Shown here one piece after another: positions 25,823 to 35,343 of a stretch of DNA of 64,000 nt. The position numbers and the translations under genes are program-made. Positions within the stretch are counted from its first letter, which is position 1. The number at the start of each line of letters is the position of its first letter. A model generated the notes under the pieces. It saw only the letters and a program-made list of their open reading frames with translations, searched no databases and had not been told where the DNA came from. The stretch comes from DASQEH01 sp038237745 (GTDB lineage Bacteria > Actinomycetota > Actinomycetes > Propionibacteriales > Nocardioidaceae): the NCBI GenBank assembly GCA_038237745.1, contig JBBRYJ010000002.1:209720-273719 (forward strand), given 5' to 3'.

Positions 25823-26404
25823 GTGTCACACCAGGCGCCTCCGCCGGACGACCCGTCGGTCCCGCCTCCCGGCCCGCCGAGCCCGCCGCCCTACGGCGAT
25901 ATGTACGGCCAGCCGCCCCCTGCGCCGTCGGGCCAGCGGTACGGCCAATTTCCGCAGCCACCGCAGGCCTACCCGCAGCAGGAGCTGTTGCCGCAGGAGC
26001 GGAAACCCCGGCGCAGCCGGCTGCCGCTCTACATCGCGCTCGGCGTTGCGCTCGCCATCATCGTGGGGGGAGTAGCAGTCTGGCTGCTGCTCCGCGATAA
26101 CGGCGAGAGCACGCGGGCGCAGTACTGCGCCGCGATCAAAGAGGTCGCTCCGAGGAACGACCTGCTCTCGGCGGTCGTGGGCGCCGACGCGACGACGCTC
26201 GGCAAGGCACAGACGGTGGCTGACCTGGCGCCGTCGGCAGTTAAGAAGGACTGGAAGACCCTCACCGACGTGGTCAGATCAGCGCAGACATCGTCGTCCC
26301 TGGATCCCACCACCGCCCTGACAGCCCTCGGGGCGCTGAAGAGCATCGTCTCTGACTCCAATGCCAACTGTGGGACTGCGTACACGCTGCCGCTTTCACC
26401 CTGA
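25823..26404 (+). CDS. Pro-rich single-pass membrane protein of unknown function
   Basis: 193 aa. Residues 1-62 are rich in Pro, Gln and Gly (PPP and YGQ motifs), then a basic stretch KPRRSR, a membrane helix at about 69-90 (YIALGVALAIIVGGVAVWLL), and a ~100-residue external-side domain with Cys102 and a late Cys in NANCGTAY that could form a disulfide. GTG start preceded by GAGGGGGG 7-14 nt upstream. TAGACT at 25770-25775 is a plausible -10. Not recognised; the layout resembles many uncharacterised actinobacterial envelope proteins. Confidence 0.7.
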   Translation: MSHQAPPPDDPSVPPPGPPSPPPYGDMYGQPPPAPSGQRYGQFPQPPQAYPQQELLPQERKPRRSRLPLYIALGVALAIIVGGVAVWLLLRDNGESTRAQYCAAIKEVAPRNDLLSAVVGADATTLGKAQTVADLAPSAVKKDWKTLTDVVRSAQTSSSLDPTTALTALGALKSIVSDSNANCGTAYTLPLSP

Positions 26405-26517
26405 ACGAGCACCCACCCGTTAGGGTGTGGATCGGTGGGCGATCCCGCGCCCACGGCCCGGGCCGCTCCCCGACAGCCCAGTGGCCACACGCGTTGATGA
26501 GGGACCGAGGTGGAGCG

Positions 26518-26838
26518 GTGGGCGTTCCAGAGTTGACCCCCGAGCAGCGCCGAGCTGCCCTCGAGAGAGCAGCCGTCGTTCGGCGTGAGAGGGCGGAGGT
26601 CAAGAACCGCCTGAAGAACTCGGGGGCCTCGTTGCCCGAGGTGCTGCATGACGGTCAGAACAACGAGGTGATCGGCAAGATGAAGGTGCTCGACCTCCTC
26701 CGCTCGATGCCTGGACTGGGGAAGGTCCGGGCCCGGAACCTGATGGAGCGGATCGGCATCTCGGAGTCCCGGCGCGTCCGGGGGCTCGGTGCGAACCAGA
26801 TAGCGGCTCTCGAGCGCGAGTTTGAGCAGCGAGGCTGA
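26518..26838 (+). CDS. mihF: Actinobacterial integration host factor (mIHF type)
   Basis: Nucleoid-associated DNA-binding protein, essential in mycobacteria. 106 aa from GTG 26518 (MGVPELTPEQRRAALERA), preceded by GAGGTGGAG; ATG 26497 would add seven residues. Conserved IGKMKVLDLLRSMPGLGKVRARNLMERIGI (helix-hairpin-helix-like core) and RRVRGLGANQ. Upstream TAGGGT (26421-26426) may be its -10. Adjacency to gmk and rpoZ is the standard actinobacterial order; its end overlaps gmk. Confidence 0.92.
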   Translation: MGVPELTPEQRRAALERAAVVRRERAEVKNRLKNSGASLPEVLHDGQNNEVIGKMKVLDLLRSMPGLGKVRARNLMERIGISESRRVRGLGANQIAALEREFEQRG

Positions 26839-27454
26839 GGACGCAGAGCCCACCCCGCCATCCGGCCGGACCGCCAGCCGGAGCCGCAGCAGGCTGACAG
26901 TGCTCGCGGGGCCTACGGCCGTCGGCAAGGGCACGGTGGCGGCCGACATCCGCAAGCACCACCCCGACGTCTGGATCTCGATATCCGCCACAACCCGCCG
27001 CGCTCGTCCCGGGGAGGTCGAGGGCGAGCAGTACCGCTTCGTCGGCGAGGCCGACTTCGACGCGATGGTCGACGCCGGAGAGCTGCTCGAGTGGGCGGTC
27101 GTCCATGAGACGGCGCGTTACGGCACGCCGCGACGTCCCGTTGAGGAGGCACTCGACGAGGGTCGCCTGGCTCTCCTCGAGATCGACCTGCAGGGAGCCC
27201 GGCAGGTACGCCGGTCGATGCCCGAGGCGCTGTTCGTCTTCTTGACGCCGCCTTCCTGGGACGAGCTCGTACGCCGGCTCCTCGGGCGCGGCACCGAGTC
27301 GGAGGAGGAACGCGCTCGTCGGCTGCAGACCGCCGTACGCGAGCTCGCAGCCCAGCAGGAGTTCGACCGCACCCTCGTGAACGCTGACGTCCACGCCACC
27401 GCCGAGCAGTTGGTAGACTTGATGCGCGCCAGTGCGCGAAACCACTCCCACTAA
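26822..27454 (+). CDS. gmk: Guanylate kinase
   Basis: GMP to GDP phosphorylation. 210 aa from TTG 26822, which overlaps mihF by 17 nt; the start is uncertain because the first ~24 residues are low-complexity. P-loop GPTAVGKGT at 30-38 has the actinobacterial T/A variant of the usual GPSGVGKGT. GMP-binding TTRRARPGEVEGEQY and the late RYGTPR follow, then LEIDLQGARQVR. Length is normal. Confidence 0.93.
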   Translation: MSSEAEDAEPTPPSGRTASRSRSRLTVLAGPTAVGKGTVAADIRKHHPDVWISISATTRRARPGEVEGEQYRFVGEADFDAMVDAGELLEWAVVHETARYGTPRRPVEEALDEGRLALLEIDLQGARQVRRSMPEALFVFLTPPSWDELVRRLLGRGTESEEERARRLQTAVRELAAQQEFDRTLVNADVHATAEQLVDLMRASARNHSH

Positions 27455-27470
27455 CGAATGAGGCTTCTGC

Positions 27471-27743
27471 GTGTCAGGCACCCTGCCCGTCGCCGAGGGG
27501 ATCACGAATCCCCCGATCGACGAACTCCTACAAAAGACCGACTCCAAGTACAAGCTCGTCCTCTACTCGGCCAAGCGTGCCCGCCAGATCAACGCCTACT
27601 ACTCACAGCTCGGAGAGGGCCTGCTGGAGTACGTCGGACCGCTCGTCGACACCCATGTGCAGGAGAAGCCGCTATCGATCGCCCTCCGCGAGATCAACGC
27701 CGACCTGCTCACCTGCGAGGACATCGAGCCGGAAGAGGTGTGA
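27471..27743 (+). CDS. rpoZ: DNA-directed RNA polymerase omega subunit
   Basis: 90-aa assembly subunit of RNA polymerase. Starts MSGTLPVAEGITNPPIDELL and contains the omega core YSAKRARQINAYYSQL and LSIALREINADLL, followed by the acidic C-terminus typical of actinobacteria. GTG start 16 nt after gmk. Same order as in Mycobacterium and Streptomyces. Confidence 0.95.
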   Translation: MSGTLPVAEGITNPPIDELLQKTDSKYKLVLYSAKRARQINAYYSQLGEGLLEYVGPLVDTHVQEKPLSIALREINADLLTCEDIEPEEV

Positions 27744-27767
27744 CCCCCCGGGGTCGACGGTGCCGCG

Positions 27768-29054
27768 ATGAGCTCCGCTGACAACGCGTCGTCCACCGAC
27801 CCGCTGCGGCTCGTGTCCACCAAACCCTTCGTAGTCCTGGGCGTGACGGGCGGGATCGCCGCCTACAAGTCCTGCGAGCTGGTGCGCCGCTTCACCGAGT
27901 CCGGCCACGACGTCACCGTCGTACCGAGCGCTGCTGCTCTGAGGTTCGTGGGAGCGGCGACCTGGGAGGCACTGTCGGGCAGGACGGTGTCTTCGGAGGT
28001 GTTCGACGACGTCCCCTCGGTGAAGCATGTTGCTCTCGGGCAGCAGGCGGACCTCGTCGTCGTGGCCCCTGCCACGGCCGACGTGCTCGCCAGGGCTGCC
28101 ACCGGGCGGGCCGACGACCTGCTCACCAGTACGCTGCTGACTGCCCGTTGCCCGGTGCTGTTCGTGCCCGCCATGCACACGGAGATGTGGCGGCACCTCG
28201 CCACCCAGGCCAACGTCTCGACGCTGCGTTCGCGGGGCTGCGTCGTTCTCGAGCCCTCGTCGGGGCGGCTCACCGGTGCAGACAGTGGCCCCGGCCGGAT
28301 GCCCGAGCCCGCGCAGATCTTCGAAGTGGCGGCCAACATCCTCCTCCGGGCCGAGCACCCCGACCTCCTGGACCTTCGGGGCAGGCGGGTCGTCGTCTCC
28401 GCCGGAGGCACCCGCGAGCACCTCGATCCCGTGCGGTTCCTCGGCAACCGCTCGACTGGCAAGCAGGGCTACGCGCTCGCCGCAACGGCAGCGGCCCGTG
28501 GGGCGGACGTCGACCTCGTGTCGGCCAACGTGTCGCTTCCGGTGCCGCACGGGGTCCACTTGGTCGAGGTGCAGTCCACCATGCAGATGCGCGAGGCAGT
28601 CCTCAAGCTGGCCCGCGCTGCAGACGCCGTCGTGATGGCAGCGGCACCCGCCGACTTCCGGCCGGCGAGCCCGGCGCAGCAGAAAGTGAAGAAGCGTCCG
28701 GACGGCGCGGCGCCGACACTCGACCTGCTCGAGAACCCCGACATCCTGGCTGAGCTGGTGGCTCGACGCGCGCAGCCGAACGGCGTGCCGCTGCTGGTCG
28801 GCTTCGCAGCCGAGACAGGTGACGACGACGGCAGTGTCCTCGACCACGCCCGCCGCAAGCTCCTGCGCAAGGGCTGCGACCTGTTGGTGGTCAACGACGT
28901 GAGCGGCGGAGGCGTCTTCGGTGACGACGACAACGAGGCGGTCATCCTGTCGGCCGGTGACGCCGAGCGCAGCTTCCCGCGCGGCTCGAAGTCGGCCCTC
29001 GCCCACGTCATCTGGGACGAGGTGCGCGAACGCTGGCCGCGCGAGCAGCGCTGA
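27768..29054 (+). CDS. coaBC: Bifunctional phosphopantothenoylcysteine decarboxylase / phosphopantothenate--cysteine ligase
   Basis: Two consecutive steps of coenzyme A synthesis. In 428 aa: FMN-dependent CoaC half (VLGVTGGIAAYKSCELVR, catalytic His in VKHVALG, PAMHTEMW) to about residue 190, then the CoaB half (VVVSAGGTREHLDPVRFLGNRSTGKQGYALA, dimerisation and CTP-binding region). The PAMHTEMW and LTGADSGPGR forms replace the E. coli Asn and Cys motifs; to my knowledge this is usual in actinobacteria. ATG start, 24 nt after rpoZ. Confidence 0.95.
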   Translation: MSSADNASSTDPLRLVSTKPFVVLGVTGGIAAYKSCELVRRFTESGHDVTVVPSAAALRFVGAATWEALSGRTVSSEVFDDVPSVKHVALGQQADLVVVAPATADVLARAATGRADDLLTSTLLTARCPVLFVPAMHTEMWRHLATQANVSTLRSRGCVVLEPSSGRLTGADSGPGRMPEPAQIFEVAANILLRAEHPDLLDLRGRRVVVSAGGTREHLDPVRFLGNRSTGKQGYALAATAAARGADVDLVSANVSLPVPHGVHLVEVQSTMQMREAVLKLARAADAVVMAAAPADFRPASPAQQKVKKRPDGAAPTLDLLENPDILAELVARRAQPNGVPLLVGFAAETGDDDGSVLDHARRKLLRKGCDLLVVNDVSGGGVFGDDDNEAVILSAGDAERSFPRGSKSALAHVIWDEVRERWPREQR

Positions 29055-29142
29055 GACGTCGCAGTCCGCGTTTGTGGCCGAGGAGATTACCCTGGTGCCA
29101 CATCGCCGCACGCACACTCGCACCCGTCCGAGGAGAGATTCG

Positions 29143-30336
29143 TTGTCAGGTCGCTTCTTCACGTCAGAGTCGGTCACAGAAGGTCACCCCGACAAGATCG
29201 CCGACCAGATCAGCGACTCGGTCCTCGACGCACTGCTGGCGGGCGACTCCCGCAGCCGGGTAGCCGTCGAGACCCTGGTGACGACCGGGCTCGTCGTGGT
29301 CGCGGGCGAGGTGACCACGAGCGTCTACGCACCGGTGGCGGACATCGTGCGCCGACGGGTTCTGGAGATCGGGTACGACTCGTCGCAGAAGGGCTTCGAC
29401 GGCCGTTCGTGCGGGGTTCAGGTTTGTCTCGGTTCGCAGTCGCCCGACATCGCCCAAGGGGTGGACGGCGCGCTCGAGGAGAGGTCGGGAGGCTCGACCG
29501 ACCCCCTCGACCGTCAGGGGGCGGGCGACCAGGGGCTGATGTTCGGCTTCGCCTGCGACGAGACGCCCGAGCTGATGCCGTTGCCGATCACCGTCGCCCA
29601 CCGTCTCGCCCAGCGCCTGTCGCAGGTGCGCAAGGACGAGACGATGCCCTACCTTCGCCCGGACGGAAAGACGCAGGTGACCATCGAGTACGACGGCGAC
29701 CGGCCGGTCCGCGTCGACACCGTCGTCGTGTCGAGCCAGCATGCCGGTGAGGTCGACCTGGAGGCGCTGCTCACCCCTGACGTGAAGAAGCACGTGGTCG
29801 AGGAGGTGCTGTCGACCTTCGACATCGATGCCTCCGACTACCGCCTCCTGGTGAACCCGACCGGCCGGTTCGAGGTCGGCGGCCCGATGGGCGATGCGGG
29901 CCTCACGGGCCGCAAGATCATCATCGACACCTACGGCGGCATGGCACGCCACGGAGGCGGGGCCTTCAGCGGGAAGGACCCCTCGAAGGTCGACCGGTCG
30001 GCTGCCTATGCGATGCGCTGGGTGGCCAAGAACGTCGTGGCCGCCGGGCTGGCGCGGCGGTGCGAGGTGCAGGTCGCCTACGCCATCGGAAAGGCTCACC
30101 CTGTCGGGTTCTACGTCGAGTGCTACGGCACCGAGACGGTGCCCGTCGACGCCATCCGCGCCGCCGTGCTGCAGGAGTTCGACCTCCGTCCTGCCGCGAT
30201 CATCCGCGACCTCGACCTGCTCCGCCCGATCTACGCACTCACCGCCGCCTACGGTCACTTCGGCCGCGAGCTTGCAGAGTTCACGTGGGAGCGCACCGAC
30301 CGGGTCGACGCCCTGAGAGCCGCAGCCTCCGCCTGA
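29143..30336 (+). CDS. metK: S-adenosylmethionine synthetase
   Basis: Makes SAM from Met and ATP. 397 aa from TTG 29143 (MSGRFFTSESVTEGHPDK), with GAGGAGAG 5-12 nt upstream; the frame is open further upstream but only within coaBC. Motifs: EGHPDKIADQISD with the ATP-binding His, GAGDQGLMFG, GGAFSGKDPSKVDRS. The 88-nt gap before it is too short and too unstructured for a SAM riboswitch that I can recognise. Confidence 0.96.
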   Translation: MSGRFFTSESVTEGHPDKIADQISDSVLDALLAGDSRSRVAVETLVTTGLVVVAGEVTTSVYAPVADIVRRRVLEIGYDSSQKGFDGRSCGVQVCLGSQSPDIAQGVDGALEERSGGSTDPLDRQGAGDQGLMFGFACDETPELMPLPITVAHRLAQRLSQVRKDETMPYLRPDGKTQVTIEYDGDRPVRVDTVVVSSQHAGEVDLEALLTPDVKKHVVEEVLSTFDIDASDYRLLVNPTGRFEVGGPMGDAGLTGRKIIIDTYGGMARHGGGAFSGKDPSKVDRSAAYAMRWVAKNVVAAGLARRCEVQVAYAIGKAHPVGFYVECYGTETVPVDAIRAAVLQEFDLRPAAIIRDLDLLRPIYALTAAYGHFGRELAEFTWERTDRVDALRAAASA

Positions 30337-30363
30337 GGCGGCACCGACGTCGGTGCCTGCTGG

Positions 30364-32400
30364 TTGACTCACGGGGTGGCGACGAGTCCCGACTCCGACG
30401 AGCGGCTGACGTCGCTGCGGAGCCAGCTGCGAGCCCGACGACCGAAGCCGGTGTCGCTCCCGGCCGAGCAGCGGCCGGTCGCACGAGTCGCCGTCGACCT
30501 TCCGCTCGCGCATCTCGACCGGCTCTTCGACTATGTCGTCCCGGCACCGCTCGACGAGGAGGCGGTGCCCGGGTGCCGGGTGAAGGTACGGTTCGCGGGC
30601 CGTGACGTCAGCGGGTTCCTGGTCGAGCGAGCCGACAGCACCGAGCACGTCGGTGGCCTGTCGCCGCTCCGGCGGGTGGTCTCCGCGGAGCCCGTGCTCA
30701 GCCCGGCCGTGCTGGCGCTGGCCCGCGTCACGGCTGACCGGTATGCCGGCACACTCACCGACATCCTCCGGCTGGCGGTACCGCCGCGACACGCCCGCGT
30801 GGAGGCCGAGCCCGCCAAGCCTCGCGAACCACACCACGACGTCCCCCTGCACACGGCCGCGTCGCTGTGGGCGGTCGAGTCCGGAGGAGACGCTCTGGTG
30901 ACGCGACTGGCACGTGGCGACGCTCCGCGAGCGGTCTGGACGGCGACGCCGGGCGAACACTGGCCGGCGCAGCTCGCCGCCGCCGCTGCGGCAACGCTCG
31001 TCTCGGGGCGGGGAACTGTCGTCTGCCTACCCGATGCACGCGACGTCGCCAGGGTCGACGCGGCTCTGGTGACCCTTCTTGGCCGGGGGGTGCATGTCGT
31101 CCTCGCTGCCGACCTCGGTCCGGCAGCGCGGTACCGCGCCTTCCTCGCCCTCTCCCGGGCCGAGGTCCAGATCGTCATCGGGACCCGCTCAGCCGCCTTC
31201 GCGCCGGTCCACAACCTCGGCCTGGTGGCGATCTGGGACGACGGTGACGACCTGTACGCCGAGCCTCGCAGCCCCTACCCGCACACCCGGGAGGTGCTGC
31301 TGCTACGCGCCCACCTCGAGGGCTGCGCGGCGCTGGTCGGCGGCTCGAGCCGGTCGGTCGAGGCGCAGGTGCTGGTGGCATCAGGATGGGCGGCTTCGCT
31401 GTCGCCGTCGCGCGGTGCCGTCCGGGAGCGGACCCCCCAGGTCCACATCACCGGCGAGAGCGACACTCCGCGCGACCCCGACGCCGGCGCCCGTGTGCGG
31501 CTGCCCGGCAGGGTCTTCGAGGTGGTCCGCGAGGCGCTGGCCTCCGGTCCTGTGCTTGTGCACGTGCCTCGCGCCGGTTACCAGCCGAGCTTGTCCTGCG
31601 ACCGGTGCAGGGTGGTGGCCCGCTGCCAGCGCTGCTCGGGTCCGCTCGGGCGGTCGCGGCGGGGAGGGCAGGCGACCTGCCGCCTGTGCGGCCTCGCCGC
31701 GGAGCCATGGGTATGCGCTCACTGCGGAGGGGAGAACCTTCGCTTCCCGGTGGTCGGCTCGCTTCGTACCGCGGAGGAGTGGGGGAGGAGCTTCCCGAAG
31801 ATCCCCGTCGTGTCGTCGGGCGGAGACCATGTCGTCGACATGGTCGGTGACGCGACCGCGATCGTCGTTGCGACACCGGGTGCCGAACCAAGGGTTGCGT
31901 CCGGCTACTCGGCAGCAGTCCTGCTCGACACCTGGCTCACGGTGAGTCGACCGGGGCTCCGAGCAGGCGAGGAGGCACTGCGGCGGTGGCTTAACGTCGC
32001 CAGCCTGGTCCGCCCGCGGACCGACGGAGGCCGAGTCGTCGCAGTCGGCGACCCCGCCCTGGGAGCACTGCAGGCCCTCGTGCGCTGGGATCCAGAGGGT
32101 TTCGCCGCCCGTGAGCTCGCCGAGAGACGGTCGGCCCACCTGCCACCCGCCGCACGCCTGGCCACCGTCTCGGGCAGCGCCGACATGGTCACCGAGGCAC
32201 TCGCCGCTCTCGCCCTGCCCGGCTACGTCGACGTTCTCGGTCCGGCGGTGACGGACGACGGTCAGGTACGCCTGGTCATCCGGACGAACCAGGAGCGGGG
32301 TGCGGGTATGACGAAGGCGCTACAGCGGCTCCAGGCCGCCCGAAGCAGCCGCAAGCAGCCACCGGTCAGCGTGCATGTCGACCCCGTGGACTTCGCCTGA
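30364..32400 (+). CDS. priA: Primosomal protein N' (PriA), ATPase motifs missing
   Basis: Replication restart protein. In 678 aa: N-terminal 3'-DNA-binding domain (VAVDLPLAHLDRLFDYVVP), then a helicase-like region, eight zinc-binding cysteines between ~410 and 456 (CDRCxxxxxCQRC ... CRLC ... CAHC), and a C-terminal domain. No Walker A GxGKT is visible where helicase motif I belongs (WTATPGEHWPAQ), and the motif II position reads WDDGDD. Family annotation notes that actinobacterial PriA lacks detectable helicase motifs; this copy fits that. TTG 30364 is used; GTG 30376 is possible. Confidence 0.9.
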   Translation: MTHGVATSPDSDERLTSLRSQLRARRPKPVSLPAEQRPVARVAVDLPLAHLDRLFDYVVPAPLDEEAVPGCRVKVRFAGRDVSGFLVERADSTEHVGGLSPLRRVVSAEPVLSPAVLALARVTADRYAGTLTDILRLAVPPRHARVEAEPAKPREPHHDVPLHTAASLWAVESGGDALVTRLARGDAPRAVWTATPGEHWPAQLAAAAAATLVSGRGTVVCLPDARDVARVDAALVTLLGRGVHVVLAADLGPAARYRAFLALSRAEVQIVIGTRSAAFAPVHNLGLVAIWDDGDDLYAEPRSPYPHTREVLLLRAHLEGCAALVGGSSRSVEAQVLVASGWAASLSPSRGAVRERTPQVHITGESDTPRDPDAGARVRLPGRVFEVVREALASGPVLVHVPRAGYQPSLSCDRCRVVARCQRCSGPLGRSRRGGQATCRLCGLAAEPWVCAHCGGENLRFPVVGSLRTAEEWGRSFPKIPVVSSGGDHVVDMVGDATAIVVATPGAEPRVASGYSAAVLLDTWLTVSRPGLRAGEEALRRWLNVASLVRPRTDGGRVVAVGDPALGALQALVRWDPEGFAARELAERRSAHLPPAARLATVSGSADMVTEALAALALPGYVDVLGPAVTDDGQVRLVIRTNQERGAGMTKALQRLQAARSSRKQPPVSVHVDPVDFA

Positions 32401-32486
32401 GCCTGCACGTCCGGCGCGGTCAGCGTGCGCGCCGCCCACTAGACTGGGAAGCCGTTGGCGTCCGTCGAAGCGTTGGAGCACCTCTC

Positions 32487-33032
32487 GTGTCTGTGCGTGA
32501 CATCCGGCTGTTCGGCGACCCGATCCTGCGGACCCCGGCCGTCCGGGTCGTCGACTTCGACAAGCAGTTGCGCACCCTGGTCCAGGACCTCACGGACACC
32601 ATGCTCGACGCTCCCGGGGCGGGACTCGCGGCCCCGCAGATCGGGGTCGGGCTGCGAGTCTTCACGTACTACACCGAGGGATCCGTAGGGCACCTCGTCA
32701 ACCCCCAGTTGACCCTGTCGTCGGCGACGGTGCTCGGCGACGAGGGATGCCTGTCGATCCCCGGCCTCGGGTTCGACTGCCTGCGAGCCGAAAGCGTGGC
32801 CGCTGCCGGCTTCGACATGTACGGCGAACCCCTGGTGATCGAAGGCAGCGACTCACTGGCACGGTGCCTTCAGCACGAGACCGACCATCTCGACGGGGTT
32901 CTGTTCGTCGACCGCCTGGACCCGGCGACCCGCAGGCTCGCGATGAAAGCCATCCGAGAGGCGGAGTGGAGCGGCCTGACCACGCCTGCGGTGAAGGCGT
33001 CGCCTCACCCGATGCTCGGCCGGGGCCTCTGA
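32487..33032 (+). CDS. def: Peptide deformylase
   Basis: Metalloenzyme removing the N-formyl group from nascent proteins. 181 aa with the three motifs GAGLAAPQIG, EGCLSIPG and QHETDHLDG; Cys and both His are the metal ligands. GTG 32487 is preceded by GGAG; GTG 32493 is a close alternative. TAGACT at 32440-32445 is a likely -10, giving a short leader. fmt begins 2 nt after the stop, the usual def-fmt pair. Confidence 0.95.
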   Translation: MSVRDIRLFGDPILRTPAVRVVDFDKQLRTLVQDLTDTMLDAPGAGLAAPQIGVGLRVFTYYTEGSVGHLVNPQLTLSSATVLGDEGCLSIPGLGFDCLRAESVAAAGFDMYGEPLVIEGSDSLARCLQHETDHLDGVLFVDRLDPATRRLAMKAIREAEWSGLTTPAVKASPHPMLGRGL

Positions 33033-33034
33033 CG

Positions 33035-33961
33035 GTGCGGCTCGTCTTCGCCGGCACTCCGGACGCGGCGGTGCCCTCCCTGGAGGCGCTGCTCGACAGC
33101 CGGCACCGTGTCGTCGCGGTGGTGACCAGGCCGGACGCCCGGGCCGGTCGCGGTCGACGGCTCATGCCATCACCCGTCGCGGCGCTGGCAGCCTCAGGCG
33201 GGCTCGAGGTCCTCACGCCTGCACGGCCGAGCGATCAGCAGTTCCTCACCAGGCTGGCGGAGATCGCCCCGGGCTGCTGTCCGGTCGTGGCGTACGGCGC
33301 CCTCGTCCCCCGGGCGGCGCTGGACATCCCTCCGCACGGATGGGTCAACCTGCACTTCTCGCTGCTGCCCGCCTGGCGCGGCGCGGCGCCCGTCCAGCAC
33401 GCGGTCATCGCCGGCGACGAGGTCACCGGGGCCACCACGTTCCGACTCGTGGAGGAGCTCGACGCCGGACCGACCTACGGTGTCCTCACGGAGAGCATCC
33501 AGCCCGACGACACCTCCGGAGCACTCCTCCGCCGGCTCGCCGAGCACGCCGCGACCTTGCTCGTCGCGACGCTCGACGGGATCGAGGACGGCAGTCTCGA
33601 GGAGCGTCCGCAGCCTACGGACGGCGTGTCTCGCGCACCGAAGCTCACCGTGTCCGACGCCGAGGTCGACTGGTCCGAACCGGCTTTCGTCGTCGACCGG
33701 CGGCTGCGCGGGTGCACACCTTCGCCTGGAGGGTGGACCAGGGCGCAGGGCGACCGGCTCAAGGTCGCCCCCGTGAGCGACCGGCCCGATGTGACCGACC
33801 TCGTACCTGGCCGGCTGGCGGTCAACAAGAGTGCCGTGCTGGTGGGCACCGGCACGCACGCCGTGCAGCTCGGCCACGTCCAGGCACCGGGGAAGCCCTG
33901 GATGCCGGCGACCGACTGGGCCCGAGGGCTGCGCCACCTCCCGGACGGCCTGGGGGAGTGA
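33035..33961 (+). CDS. fmt: Methionyl-tRNA formyltransferase
   Basis: Formylates initiator Met-tRNA. 308 aa from GTG 33035 (MRLVFAGTPDAAVPSLEALL); the frame is open upstream but only through def. Catalytic region: NLHFSLLPAWRGAAPVQHAVIAGD with the active-site Asn-His, and ELDAGPTYG. A C-terminal tRNA-binding domain follows. Tail overlaps rsmB by 4 nt (GTGA). Confidence 0.95.
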   Translation: MRLVFAGTPDAAVPSLEALLDSRHRVVAVVTRPDARAGRGRRLMPSPVAALAASGGLEVLTPARPSDQQFLTRLAEIAPGCCPVVAYGALVPRAALDIPPHGWVNLHFSLLPAWRGAAPVQHAVIAGDEVTGATTFRLVEELDAGPTYGVLTESIQPDDTSGALLRRLAEHAATLLVATLDGIEDGSLEERPQPTDGVSRAPKLTVSDAEVDWSEPAFVVDRRLRGCTPSPGGWTRAQGDRLKVAPVSDRPDVTDLVPGRLAVNKSAVLVGTGTHAVQLGHVQAPGKPWMPATDWARGLRHLPDGLGE

Positions 33962-35343
33962 CGCCGACGGCTTCGCGTCGAGGCAGGCCACGCACCCTCG
34001 TCGACCTGGCGAGGCAGGCGGCGTACGACGCCCTGCGCGCCGTCGACGTCGACGACGCGTACCTCAACCTGGTGCTGCCGCGCCTGCTGTCGGAGCGCAG
34101 CATCACCGACCGCGACGCTGCGTTCACCACGGAGCTCGCGCACGGGTCGACGCGGCTCCAAGGCACGTACGACGCCATCATCGACGCTTCGGTCACGGGT
34201 GGCGCCGACTCCCTCCAGCCCGAGGTTCGCACAGCGCTGCGACTCGGCGCCCACCAGCTGCTGGGAATGAGGGTGCCGGCTCATGCGGCGGTCGCGAGCA
34301 GCGTGGAGCTCGTTCGGGGTGCGGTCGGAGAGCGTCCCGTACGCCTTGCCAACGCGGTACTCCGACGAGTCTCGGCCACCCCGAGAGCCGAGTGGCTCGC
34401 CAGAGTTGCGCCTGCACGCGAGGCTGACCTCGTCGGCCACCTCAGCATTGTCCACTCCCATCCCCGCTGGGTTGTCGAGGCCTTCCTCGACGTGCTCGGC
34501 GACGACGTCGCGCAGGTAGAGGCCTTACTCGCCGCGGACAACCTGTCGCCATCGGTGACCCTCGTGACCAGGCCCGGGCTCTGCAGCGTCGGCGAGCTGG
34601 TCGAGCAGGGAGCAGGTCCTGGGCGCTGGTCGCCGTACGCCGCGACCCTGGCAGCCGGAGACCCCGCAGGCGTGCCGCAGGTGCGCTCCGGTCGCGCCGG
34701 TGTGCAGGATGAGGGCTCCCAGCTCGCCGCGCTGGCCCTCAGCCGGGCGCTGGTCAGCGGGCGCGACGAGCGATGGCTCGACCTGTGCGCCGGACCCGGT
34801 GGCAAAGCGGCCCTCCTGACCGGGCTCGCCCGTCAGCGCGGCGCAACGCTGGTTGCTGCCGAGCGCCTCGTTCACCGTGCGGTCCTGGTGGCCTCGGCCG
34901 TGCGCGCGTACCCCGAGGCGCCTGCTGTGGTGGCGGCCGACGGCACCCGGCCGCCCTGGCGGGGCGGCACCTTCGACCGGGTCCTCGTCGACGCGCCGTG
35001 CTCCGGGCTCGGCTCGCTCCGCCGCAGGCCGGAGCTGCGCTGGCGCCGTCAGCGGGGAGACCTCGACGCACTGGTGCCTCTTCAGGTGTCACTGCTCACG
35101 GCCGCGGTCGTCGCGGCTCGTCCAGGAGGGCTGGTCGCCTACGTCACGTGTTCACCACATCGCCTGGAGACGCGCGGCGTCGTCGACACCGTCCTTGCCG
35201 CTCGACGCGACATACGCGAGGAGGACGCTCGTGTCCTGCTCCACGAGGTCTCTGGCGGCACCGGGCCGCATGTGCAGCTGTGGCCGCACGAGCACGGCAC
35301 CGATGCGATGTTCGTGGCGGTGCTGCGTCGAGCCGACCACTAG
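33958..35343 (+). CDS. rsmB: 16S rRNA m5C methyltransferase RsmB (Fmu) family
   Basis: SAM-dependent cytosine-C5 methyltransferase of rRNA. 461 aa from GTG 33958, overlapping fmt. N-terminal NusB-like RNA-binding domain (residues ~12-140), then the Rossmann methylase with SAM motif LDLCAGPGGKA, VDAPCSGLGSLRRRPELRWRR and catalytic Cys in YVTCSPH. Exact target base is inferred from family. Its TAG stop is part of a TAGACT -10-like element before rpe. Confidence 0.92.
   Translation: MTPTASRRGRPRTLVDLARQAAYDALRAVDVDDAYLNLVLPRLLSERSITDRDAAFTTELAHGSTRLQGTYDAIIDASVTGGADSLQPEVRTALRLGAHQLLGMRVPAHAAVASSVELVRGAVGERPVRLANAVLRRVSATPRAEWLARVAPAREADLVGHLSIVHSHPRWVVEAFLDVLGDDVAQVEALLAADNLSPSVTLVTRPGLCSVGELVEQGAGPGRWSPYAATLAAGDPAGVPQVRSGRAGVQDEGSQLAALALSRALVSGRDERWLDLCAGPGGKAALLTGLARQRGATLVAAERLVHRAVLVASAVRAYPEAPAVVAADGTRPPWRGGTFDRVLVDAPCSGLGSLRRRPELRWRRQRGDLDALVPLQVSLLTAAVVAARPGGLVAYVTCSPHRLETRGVVDTVLAARRDIREEDARVLLHEVSGGTGPHVQLWPHEHGTDAMFVAVLRRADH

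Noticed and set aside
29055..29142. SAM riboswitch before metK
   Set aside because: Only 88 nt, without a recognisable SAM-I, SAM-II or SAM-IV core.
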